From Chloroflexota bacterium (GTDB lineage: Bacteria; Chloroflexota; Limnocylindria; QHBO01): a DNA stretch of 18,737 nucleotides. The first letter of the stretch is position 1. Every line of letters begins with the position of its first letter. Below, in pieces: positions 1 to 6,072 of the stretch. A program made the position numbers and the translations under genes. The notes under the pieces are model-generated. The model was not told the DNA's origin and searched no databases. It saw only the letters and a list, made by a program, of their open reading frames with translations. Location of the stretch: contig JAGXHP010000043.1 of NCBI GenBank assembly GCA_024636135.1, positions 1-18,737 on the forward strand, in the 5' to 3' direction.

Positions 1-1
1 C

Positions 2-964
2 CTCGACGAGTTCGCGGGCCAGGACCGGGTCAAGGAGAACCTGGCGATCCTCATCGACGCGGCGCAGCACCGATCGGAGCCCGTCGACCACGTCCTCCTC
101 TACGGCCCGCCGGGCCTCGGCAAGACGACGCTCGCCAATATCGTGGCGGCCGAGATGGGCGCGCAGATCCGGACCACCTCCGGGCCGGCCATCGAGCGAG
201 CGGGCGACCTCGCTGCGGTCCTCACCAGCCTGGGCAAGGGCGACGTGCTGTTCATCGACGAGATCCATCGGCTCAGCCACGCCGTCGAGGAGATTCTCTA
301 CCCGGCCATGGAGGACTTCGCGCTCGACGTCGTGCTCGGCAAGGGTCCCGGCGCCCGTTCCGTGCGGCTCCAGATCGAGCATCTCACGGTCATCGGCGCC
401 ACCACGCGCGTCGGAAGCATTACCGGGCCGCTGCGCGACCGCTTCGGGGTCACCTACCGGCTCGACTACTACACCGAGACCGAGCTCGAGCGCATCCTGC
501 GCCGATCCGCCGAGATCCTTGACGTGGCGCTCACCGATGACGCGGCCGCCCTCGTGGCCCGGCGCGCGCGGGGGACGCCGCGCATCGCCAATCGGCTGCT
601 GAAGCGCGTCCGCGACTACGCCCAGGTCCGGGGTGGGGGAGATGGCAGCGTCACCGAGCCGCTTGCCGCCGACGCGCTCGGTCTGCTCGAGATCGACGAC
701 CGCGGCCTGGACGCCATGGATCGCCAGCTCATGCGCGCCATGGCCGAGCACCACGCCGGTGGCCCGGTGGGCCTGGCGACCATGGCCGCCACCGTCTCCG
801 AGCCGATCGAGACGATCGAGGATGTCGTCGAGCCCTACCTCATGCAGACCGGCCTGCTGGCGCGGACTCCGCGCGGCCGGCAGCTGACTCCGTCGGGGTG
901 GGAGCACCTCGGGCTGACCCCGCCCGCGGGCGCGGTGCCCCAGCCTGGCCTCTTCGACGGCTGA
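2..964 (+). CDS. ruvB: Holliday junction branch migration helicase RuvB (5' truncated by window edge)
   Basis: RuvB is the hexameric AAA+ motor that, with RuvA, drives branch migration of Holliday junctions during recombinational repair. The reading frame is open from base 2, so the start lies outside the window; roughly 20 to 40 N-terminal residues are missing. The 320 visible residues carry Walker A GPPGLGKT (lysine at residue 41), Walker B with DEIH, the sensor 1 segment GATTR, the arginine-finger segment GPLRDRFG, and the sensor 2 segment GTPRIANRLLKRVRDYA. The C-terminal winged-helix DNA-binding domain follows (GPVGLATMAATVSE to the LTPSGWEHLGL region). All motifs are intact and the stop is TGA. 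The DUF2905 gene starts six bases after the stop, which suggests one transcript. The order ruvB, DUF2905, queA, tgt is common in bacteria. Identification is secure. Confidence 0.97.
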   Translation, partial: LDEFAGQDRVKENLAILIDAAQHRSEPVDHVLLYGPPGLGKTTLANIVAAEMGAQIRTTSGPAIERAGDLAAVLTSLGKGDVLFIDEIHRLSHAVEEILYPAMEDFALDVVLGKGPGARSVRLQIEHLTVIGATTRVGSITGPLRDRFGVTYRLDYYTETELERILRRSAEILDVALTDDAAALVARRARGTPRIANRLLKRVRDYAQVRGGGDGSVTEPLAADALGLLEIDDRGLDAMDRQLMRAMAEHHAGGPVGLATMAATVSEPIETIEDVVEPYLMQTGLLARTPRGRQLTPSGWEHLGLTPPAGAVPQPGLFDG

Positions 965-970
965 GGATCG

Positions 971-1183
971 ATGAGCCCGGAGCTGGGACGGATCATCCTC
1001 GTGATCGGGATCGTGCTCGTGGTCGTCGGTGGGCTGGCGGCCCTCGGCATCCGGCTGCCGCTCGGGCGCCTGCCGGGCGACATCGCGATCGAGGGCGAGC
1101 GCGGAGGCTTTTACTTCCCGATCGTGACGATGATCGTGATCAGCGTGATCCTCACGCTCGCGATCAATCTGCTGCGGCGCTGA
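971..1183 (+). CDS. DUF2905 family small membrane protein
   Basis: A 70-residue protein of the DUF2905 family, whose function is unknown. It has two predicted membrane segments (about residues 8-28 and 48-67) joined by a conserved loop with LGRLPGDI and an ERGGFYFP-type segment. That loop followed by a second hydrophobic helix is the family hallmark, and the length matches the family. GAGG at 964-967 lies very close to the ATG at 971, and the gene begins six bases after ruvB ends, so translation is probably coupled to ruvB. In many bacteria this family sits between ruvB and queA, as here. It lies in the inner membrane by prediction; no catalytic residues are evident. Confidence 0.9.
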   Translation: MSPELGRIILVIGIVLVVVGGLAALGIRLPLGRLPGDIAIEGERGGFYFPIVTMIVISVILTLAINLLRR

Positions 1184-1224
1184 ATCGTGTGCAGAAAGTG
1201 ACGTCGGGTCGGTCCGGCGCGGAG

Positions 1225-1230
1225 TAGGCT
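1225..1230 (+). promoter_or_regulatory. Candidate -10 element TAGGCT for the purine permease gene
   Basis: TAGGCT matches the hexamer found before other genes in this window (for example 7707, 8511). It would start transcription near 1237 and give a leader of about 60 bases with a Shine-Dalgarno GGAGGG at 1283-1288 before the GTG at 1298. No good -35 box is visible at the usual spacing. The leader is too short for a purine riboswitch. Confidence 0.4.
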
Positions 1231-1297
1231 GCCGTCGGCGCCGGTGCCCAACATGGTGTCGGGGACGCGGGTGCCCACGAGCGGAGGGTGAAACCGA

Positions 1298-2674
1298 GTG
1301 ACGGCAACCGAGGTACCTGCGAGCGAGAGGCCCGCACCGAGTGGCGGCGGTCTCGACTCGTTCTTCAAGCTCACGGAGCGGGGGACCACGATTGGCACGG
1401 AGGTCCGTGCCGGCCTGACCACGTTCATGGTGATGGCCTACATCATCTTCGTGAACCCAAGCATCCTGGGCGAGGCCGGACTGGATCCGGCGGCCGTCGC
1501 AGCTGGCACGGCGCTCATTGCGGGGGTGCTCAGCATCCTCATGGGGCTGGTCGCCAACTTCCCGATCGCTCTTGCGGCAGGTCTCGGCCTGAACGCGGCG
1601 GTCGCGTTCGGATTGGTCCTCGGCGCTGGACTCACGCCAGCCGCGGCGATGGGCGTGATCCTCATCGAGGGCCTCGTCGTCCTCGTCCTCGTTCTCGTGG
1701 GCCTGCGCGAGGCGATCATGAACGCGGTGCCGGTCAGCCTCAAGCGCGCGATTGGCGTCGGCATCGGACTCTTCATCCTGTTCATCGGGTTCGTGACGGG
1801 CGGCCTGATTGCCCCGGGCGCCGGCACCCCGGTCGAGTGGGTGTTCCCGACGACCGCCGGAGCCGGAGTGACCTTGCTCGGACTCCTCATCACAATCGTG
1901 CTGGTCGTGCGGAAGGTGCCGGGAGCGCTGATCCTGAGCATCATCGCGACGTCGATCATCGCGCTCCTCACGGGCGTCGCATCGGTCCCCGACAGCATCA
2001 CCGTCACGCCGAATTTCAGCACCCTGGGGCTTGGCTTCCAGGACATCGGCGGGATCTTCACGTCCCTTGGCGTCCTCGCGGCGATCCTGACGATCTTCGC
2101 GTTCATGCTCACCGACTTCTTTGACACGATGGGTACGGCTACCGGGATCGCCGAACAGGCCGGTCTCGCGGATCGCGACGGTCGGATCCCGGGAATCGGG
2201 CGCCTGCTGTTCGTCGACTCGCTCGGTGCGGCCGTGGGTGGCGCCGGCGGGGTCAGCTCCAACACGAGCTACATCGAAAGCGCTGCGGGCGTGGCCGAGG
2301 GCGGCCGGACCGGCCTGACGTCGATCACGACCGGCGTCCTTTTCCTCCTCGCCATCCTCGTCGCGCCGCTTGCGGGCATTGTCCCGGCGAGCGCGACCGC
2401 TCCTGTCCTCATCGTGGTGGGCTTCCTCATGGCGGGACTCATCACCGGGATCGACTTCACCGACATCGAGGAGGGCCTGCCGGCGCTCCTCGGCTTCATC
2501 CTCATGCCGCTGACGTACAGCATCACGGTGGGCATCGGCGCCGCATTCGTCAGCTACGTCGTCATCAAGACGGCGGCCGGAAAGGCCGGCCAGGTTCACT
2601 GGCTGCTGTGGGTTGTGGCGATCGCATTCGTGGTCTACTTCGCCCAGGGCTTGCTCCCCGGGGTCGACATCTAG
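1298..2674 (+). CDS. NCS2 family purine permease (AzgA/PbuG-like, guanine/hypoxanthine/adenine uptake)
   Basis: A 458-residue integral membrane protein of the AzgA branch of the NCS2 (COG2252) purine/H+ symporters, which import hypoxanthine, guanine or adenine. The N-terminal signature FFKLTERGTTIGTEVRAGLT is followed by NPSIL (residues 53-57), AGLGLNA (94-100), the TDFFDTMGT segment of the substrate site (272-280) and SNTSYIESAAGVAEGGRTG (321-339), all typical of this branch. About 14 hydrophobic segments are visible. The GTG start is chosen because GGAGGG lies nine bases upstream and the family signature begins soon after. The gene interrupts the usual DUF2905-queA adjacency, and it probably has its own promoter (1225). 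Exact substrate cannot be decided from sequence alone. Confidence 0.93.
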   Translation: MTATEVPASERPAPSGGGLDSFFKLTERGTTIGTEVRAGLTTFMVMAYIIFVNPSILGEAGLDPAAVAAGTALIAGVLSILMGLVANFPIALAAGLGLNAAVAFGLVLGAGLTPAAAMGVILIEGLVVLVLVLVGLREAIMNAVPVSLKRAIGVGIGLFILFIGFVTGGLIAPGAGTPVEWVFPTTAGAGVTLLGLLITIVLVVRKVPGALILSIIATSIIALLTGVASVPDSITVTPNFSTLGLGFQDIGGIFTSLGVLAAILTIFAFMLTDFFDTMGTATGIAEQAGLADRDGRIPGIGRLLFVDSLGAAVGGAGGVSSNTSYIESAAGVAEGGRTGLTSITTGVLFLLAILVAPLAGIVPASATAPVLIVVGFLMAGLITGIDFTDIEEGLPALLGFILMPLTYSITVGIGAAFVSYVVIKTAAGKAGQVHWLLWVVAIAFVVYFAQGLLPGVDI

Positions 2675-2694
2675 TTCGACGTCCCGCATTCGGC

Positions 2695-2723
2695 GCGCCC
2701 GGTCGCAGCACGCGGCCGGGCGC
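2695..2723 (+). terminator. Inverted repeat after the permease gene, possible terminator or operator
   Basis: GCGCCCGG (2695-2702) and CCGGGCGC (2716-2723) are perfect complements that enclose a 13-base loop. The stem begins 20 bases after the permease stop codon. No U-tract follows; instead the stem abuts the putative queA -10 hexamer (2724). It could be an atypical terminator or a binding site for a regulator of queA. Confidence 0.35.
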
Positions 2724-2729
2724 TACGCT
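2724..2729 (+). promoter_or_regulatory. Candidate -10 element TACGCT of a leaderless queA transcript
   Basis: TACGCT ends exactly six bases before the GTG start of queA (2736), which puts the expected transcription start on or beside the start codon. No Shine-Dalgarno sequence lies upstream of queA. The same hexamer and spacing recur at 8276, 8511 and, on the other strand, 17618. Confidence 0.5.
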
Positions 2730-2735
2730 TTCGGG

Positions 2736-3788
2736 GTGAGTCCACCACGCCTGCGGGTCGACGACTTCGCGTACGAGCTGCCTGTCGACGCGATTGCCCA
2801 AGAGCCGACCGAGCCTCGCGACGCCTCGCGACTGCTCGTCCTCCAGCGCTCCAGCGGTGCGATCACCCACGCCCGATTCGCCGAAATCGGCCGATGGCTG
2901 CGGCCCGACGATCTCCTCGTCGTGAACGACTCGCGCGTCATTCCCGCCCGCCTGCGTGGGACGCGCCAAGGCGGCGGTGCCGCCGAGATCCTGGTGCTCC
3001 GGCCGGTCGATGGGACGAATGAGTGGGAGGCGCTGGTGCGCCCATCGCGGCGCATCCGAGTCGGCGAGGAAATCACGCTCCGCAGTGGCGCCCGCATCAG
3101 GATCGGAGACCACGCCGGTGACGGCACGCGCATCGTTGGCTTCGATGGCGATGCGCTCCAGGTGATGAACCAGGACGGAGAGCTGCCCCTGCCGCCCTAC
3201 ATCCGCACCCGCTCGACCGATGACGATCGATACCAGACGGTGTATGCGCGGCCGCCGGGGTCCGCGGCGGCGCCGACCGCCGGACTGCACTTCACCGATC
3301 GGCTGCTCGATGAGCTCGCGGTCGGCGGCGTACGGCGAGCGTCGGTGACACTGCACGTGGGGCTCGATACCTTCCGGCCGCTGGAGGGCGAGTTCGTCGA
3401 CGAGCACCACATCCATCGCGAGTGGTACGAGGTGCCGATGGAGACGGAGACCGCCATCCGCGAGACCCGGGCCGCCGGTGGACGGATCGTGGCCGTGGGT
3501 ACCACCGCGGTGCGCGTTCTCGAGACGGCGGCCGCTTCGGGTTCCGGTTCGGGTTGGACCGACCTGTACATCACGCCGCCGCACTCCTTCGCCGCCGTCG
3601 ATGCGCTGATCACGAATTTCCACCTGCCGCGAAGCTCGCTGCTGCTGCTGGTGACCGCCTTCGTCCAGGATGGAATGGCCGACGCCCCGCCTCACCAAGC
3701 TCGGGACGCGCTGCTCGGGTCGTACCGGGCGGCGCTGGCGGAGGGTTACCGGTTCTTCAGCTTCGGCGACGCGACGCTGGTCGTGTAG
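2736..3788 (+). CDS. queA: S-adenosylmethionine:tRNA ribosyltransferase-isomerase QueA
   Basis: QueA transfers and isomerises the ribosyl part of S-adenosylmethionine onto 7-aminomethyl-7-deazaguanine in tRNA, giving epoxyqueuosine at wobble position 34. The 350-residue protein has the expected length. It shows the N-terminal block DDFAYELPVDAIAQEPTEPR (9-28), LLVVNDSRVIPARLRG (60-75), PLPPYIR (151-157), the PTAGLHFT block (180-187), VTLHVGLDTFRP (204-215) and LITNFHLPRSSLLLLV (291-306), and ends in YRFFSFGDA. The GTG at 2736 is chosen because family similarity begins just after it. Reading frame upstream of it overlaps the permease gene. There is no ribosome binding site, but a TANNNT hexamer lies six bases upstream. 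The substrate is made by Tgt, encoded downstream. Confidence 0.97.
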   Translation: MSPPRLRVDDFAYELPVDAIAQEPTEPRDASRLLVLQRSSGAITHARFAEIGRWLRPDDLLVVNDSRVIPARLRGTRQGGGAAEILVLRPVDGTNEWEALVRPSRRIRVGEEITLRSGARIRIGDHAGDGTRIVGFDGDALQVMNQDGELPLPPYIRTRSTDDDRYQTVYARPPGSAAAPTAGLHFTDRLLDELAVGGVRRASVTLHVGLDTFRPLEGEFVDEHHIHREWYEVPMETETAIRETRAAGGRIVAVGTTAVRVLETAAASGSGSGWTDLYITPPHSFAAVDALITNFHLPRSSLLLLVTAFVQDGMADAPPHQARDALLGSYRAALAEGYRFFSFGDATLVV

Positions 3789-3790
3789 AT

Positions 3791-4501
3791 CTAGCCCTGG
3801 TCGTCCGACCGCGTCGGGACGGCCTCGCGCGCCTCGGCATCCAGCTCGACAACCTCTTCGCCATCGTCGACCGGGAAGGGGGCGTTCTCCGTGACGTCCG
3901 CGGACGCCGGCGTCTCGGCCGAGGGTCCGTTCTGATTCGAATCGCTCGACGCGGGATCCTGCGACACCGCCGGCTCCGGCTCGTCATCCGCGTCGGTCTC
4001 TTCACCCGGCGACGGGGGCAACGGCCGCGGGCCTCCCGGGATCACGCCCGGAACCTCGCTGGAGACGCGACCCGCCGGCACGCCGAACGGCTCGGCCATC
4101 ACCGCGCACACGCGGGCAAGGTCGCACAGTGCCTGGCCGAGGTCGGGCGATTCGGTGGCCGCCTCGAAATGGGGGTGGTGGAGCCGGAACGACCAGCGTG
4201 TCCGATGCTCCCGCGCCCAGAGCCGGAAGGTGTCGGCGCGAAGCTCGACACCGCGCAGCACCTGCCAGGGGTACATGAGCATTGCCAGGCGATACCGAGC
4301 GGACGAGCCGAACGGGGCGTAGCGGTGATCGAGGAGGCCCACCTCGGTTGCCACCATCACGCGTCGCTCGTCGCCCTCGGTGCCGGCCTCCAGGGCATAG
4401 ACCGCCAGGTCCTCGACCCCAAGGGTCTGGAGCTCGATCGCGATCCATTCCTTCACTTCGTCGTTCAGAAATGGCATTCGCGGCCACTCGGTCAATCGCA
4501 C
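3791..4501 (-). CDS. Unrecognised protein with acidic low-complexity C-terminal tail
   Basis: I do not recognise this 236-residue protein. Residues 1-140 look folded, with mixed hydrophobic stretches and aromatic residues (for example WARE, TRWSFRLHHPHF). Residues about 140-236 are rich in proline, glutamate, aspartate, serine and alanine and are probably disordered. No signal peptide or membrane helix is apparent. The GTG at 4501 is supported by GGAGAGGTGA seven to sixteen bases upstream on this strand; an ATG eight codons later (4477) is the alternative. The gene lies between queA and tgt, which are usually adjacent, and points against both. Its stop codon is two bases from the queA stop. 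A candidate -10 TAGGCT lies at 4530-4535 on this strand. A link to tRNA modification is only positional. Confidence 0.75.
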   Translation of the reverse strand: MRLTEWPRMPFLNDEVKEWIAIELQTLGVEDLAVYALEAGTEGDERRVMVATEVGLLDHRYAPFGSSARYRLAMLMYPWQVLRGVELRADTFRLWAREHRTRWSFRLHHPHFEAATESPDLGQALCDLARVCAVMAEPFGVPAGRVSSEVPGVIPGGPRPLPPSPGEETDADDEPEPAVSQDPASSDSNQNGPSAETPASADVTENAPFPVDDGEEVVELDAEAREAVPTRSDDQG

Positions 4502-4528
4502 GCCAGGGTCACCTCTCCGATGTGCACG

Positions 4529-4539
4529 TAGCCTATCCT
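4529..4539. promoter_or_regulatory. Overlapping divergent -10 elements between the 3791-4501 gene and tgt
   Basis: On the plus strand TATCCT (4534-4539) lies eight bases before the tgt GTG, with TAGCCT (4529-4534) just upstream. On the minus strand TAGGCT (4535 to 4530) would start a transcript with a leader of about 22 bases that includes a good Shine-Dalgarno. The two -10 boxes share bases, so RNA polymerase could not occupy both at once. Confidence 0.42.
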
Positions 4540-4547
4540 CTCCGGCG

Positions 4548-5687
4548 GTGTCAACGTCCGCTACCTTCGCTCATTCATTCGTCCCGACCAGCATCGGGCG
4601 TGCCCGCCGTGGTCGGATCGTCACGCCGCACGGCGAGATCGAGACGCCCGAGTTCATGCCGGTCGGTACGCAGGCCACCGTGAAGTCGCTCACCCCGGGC
4701 GACCTGCGCCAAGCCGGCGCGCAGATGATCCTCGGAAACACGTATCACCTCAACCTCCGACCCACCGCCGAGCGTATTGCACGCCTCGGTGGCCTGCATC
4801 GGTTCATGGCGTGGGACGGGCCGATCCTTACCGACTCGGGAGGGTTCCAGGTCTTCAGCCTTGCCGACCGACGGCAGGTGGACGATGACGGCGTGACCTT
4901 CGTATCGCATCTCGACGGATCCACGCATCGCCTGACGCCGGAGCGCTCCATGGAGATCCAATCACTGCTGGGTTCCGACGTGGCCATGGCCTTCGATCAG
5001 CTCGTCGATCCCGCTCTGCCGCGTGCGGACGTTGCCGACGCCATGCGGCGAACGCACCGCTGGGCCGCGCGTTCGCTGGCCGCGCGGGGCGGCGGTGACC
5101 AGGCGCTGTTCGGGATCATCCAGGGCGGGATCGATCCGACGCTGCGGCGCGAGTCCGTGGACGCCGTGGCCGGCCAGGCATTCGACGGGATTGCCGTCGG
5201 CGGCCTGTCGGTGGGGGAGTCGAAGAAGGAGATGGCCGGCACCCTCGACGTCGTGGCCGATGCACTGGGTGACGACCCGCGGCCGCGCTATCTGATGGGC
5301 GTCGGCTCGCCGCCGGACTTCTTCACGGCGGTCGAGCGGGGGATTGACCTGTTCGATTGCGTTCTGCCGACGCGCGTGGCCCGCACGGGGCAGGTCTGGA
5401 CGGACGCCGGGCGGATGAATCTGCGGAACGCCGCGTTCCAGGACGATGCGACGCCGATCGACCCATCCTGTGCGTGCGAAGCGTGTCGGAATCACTCGCG
5501 AGCCTATCTCGCGCATCTGTTCCGCGCGTCCGAGCTGTTGGCGTATCGATTGGCCACCATCCACAACGTGACGTGGACGCTGGGTCTGCTGCACCGTTTG
5601 CGGATCGGGCTCGAAGACGGCAGCTATTCGCAGCTGCGTGACCAGATCAGCGCAGCGTTCCGCCGGCTCCGGTCGGAGGCCGTATGA
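4548..5687 (+). CDS. tgt: tRNA-guanine transglycosylase (queuine/preQ1 type)
   Basis: Tgt swaps guanine 34 of tRNAs with GUN anticodons (Asp, Asn, His, Tyr) for preQ1, the step before QueA. The 379-residue protein is full length. Motifs: RARRGRIVTPHGEIETPEFMP near residues 18-38 (in part), TDSGGFQVF (95-103) with the catalytic base Asp96, GIIQGGI (189-195), GGLSVGE (218-224), and LFDCVLPTR (268-276) with the nucleophile Asp270. The zinc site is Cys308, Cys310, Cys313 and His339. The GTG start at 4548 lacks a ribosome binding site and lies eight bases after TATCCT, consistent with a leaderless or very short leader. queD, queE, queC and queF are not in the window, so preQ1 is made elsewhere in the genome or salvaged. 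Confidence 0.97.
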   Translation: MSTSATFAHSFVPTSIGRARRGRIVTPHGEIETPEFMPVGTQATVKSLTPGDLRQAGAQMILGNTYHLNLRPTAERIARLGGLHRFMAWDGPILTDSGGFQVFSLADRRQVDDDGVTFVSHLDGSTHRLTPERSMEIQSLLGSDVAMAFDQLVDPALPRADVADAMRRTHRWAARSLAARGGGDQALFGIIQGGIDPTLRRESVDAVAGQAFDGIAVGGLSVGESKKEMAGTLDVVADALGDDPRPRYLMGVGSPPDFFTAVERGIDLFDCVLPTRVARTGQVWTDAGRMNLRNAAFQDDATPIDPSCACEACRNHSRAYLAHLFRASELLAYRLATIHNVTWTLGLLHRLRIGLEDGSYSQLRDQISAAFRRLRSEAV

Positions 5688-5704
5688 CGGCGTATGACGC
5701 GGGT

Positions 5705-5753
5705 GTAGAATGTCATCGCGTCGCGTGAGCTGTCGCGATGCGAAGCGTAGAAT
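5705..5753 (+). promoter_or_regulatory. Putative tandem promoters ahead of the small basic gene and recA
   Basis: GTAGAAT occurs twice, at 5705-5711 and 5747-5753, 42 bases apart. Each contains a TAGAAT -10-like hexamer. ATGACG at 5684-5689 would be a fair -35 box for the first copy with a 16-base spacer. The second copy would give a leader of about 108 bases. I see no canonical SOS box (GAAC, four bases, GTTC) here. Confidence 0.35.
5714..5740. repeat. Perfect 7-bp inverted repeat in the recA-region leader
   Basis: CATCGCG (5714-5720) and CGCGATG (5734-5740) are perfect complements around a 13-base loop. The repeat lies where transcription from the first TAGAAT (5706-5711) would begin, so it may be an operator, a 5' hairpin, or a tgt terminator lacking a U-tract. 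Confidence 0.4.
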
Positions 5754-5804
5754 TCGTTCGAGACGATGGGGGCGCCGCGCGCTCGATAAGCGCCGGATAA
5801 CAAG

Positions 5805-5848
5805 TCGGTAAGGACCGAGCGAGCACGATTGCGTGGATCGCTGGATCC
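5805..5848 (+). promoter_or_regulatory. Two small hairpins in the leader upstream of the ribosome binding site
   Basis: TCGGT (5805-5809) pairs with ACCGA (5814-5818) around an AAGG loop, and GGATC (5835-5839) pairs with GATCC (5844-5848) around a GCTG loop. The second hairpin ends six bases before the Shine-Dalgarno AGGAGGT (5854-5860). I do not recognise a known riboswitch. The region 5688-5867 holds no other gene that I can see. Confidence 0.3.
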
Positions 5849-5867
5849 GAAGCAGGAGGTTCGAGCG

Positions 5868-6023
5868 ATGGCAAAGGGTCGAGATCGACCACGCAAGGAG
5901 CCGAAGCGCAAGGCCAAGGAAAAGGCGCCGAAGCTTCCGCCGACCTCCTCGTACGAGCCGCCGGCATCGGTCGAGGTGATCAAGCCCAAGCGCAAGGAGC
6001 GCGCGCCCCGCGACGAGGAGTGA
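5868..6023 (+). CDS. Very basic 51-residue protein upstream of recA, function unknown
   Basis: A small protein made largely of lysine, arginine, glutamate and proline. It begins MAKGRDRPRKEPKRKAKEKA, has a middle segment with PPTSSYEPPASVEV, and ends with a second basic stretch KPKRKERAPRDEE. The ATG at 5868 has an ideal Shine-Dalgarno AGGAGGT seven bases upstream, the strongest in the window, which argues that it is translated. No hydrophobic core is visible, so it is probably disordered and may bind nucleic acid; that is inference. It lies 49 bases before recA in the same direction and probably shares a transcript with recA. An alternative is that it is a leader peptide affecting recA expression. 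I do not recognise a family. Confidence 0.7.
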   Translation: MAKGRDRPRKEPKRKAKEKAPKLPPTSSYEPPASVEVIKPKRKERAPRDEE

Positions 6024-6072
6024 ACCCAGCGCCGCCGGGACCCACAATCGACTTTTTCAGGAGCGGAACGAC

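Noticed and set aside
1231..1297. Purine riboswitch before the permease gene
   Set aside because: The leader is only about 60 bases and lacks the three-way junction core of purine riboswitches.
3538..3556. Short repeated GGTTC/GGGTT pattern inside queA
   Set aside because: It codes for an alternating glycine-serine loop in a variable part of QueA and is too short to be a separate element.
3422..4531. Plus-strand open frame spanning the end of queA and the minus-strand gene
   Set aside because: Its arginine and glycine-rich low-complexity translation and overlap with two better supported genes mark it as a shadow.
5688..6072. LexA/SOS box upstream of recA
   Set aside because: I looked for GAAC-N4-GTTC and CGAAC-N4-GTTCG. 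The nearest matches, CGAAG to GTTCG at 5741-5760 and CGAA to TTCG at 5849-5864, have wrong spacing.
6024..6072. Terminator between the small basic gene and recA
   Set aside because: A TTTTT run is present at 6053-6057, but no stable GC stem lies directly before it, so co-transcription with recA is more likely.
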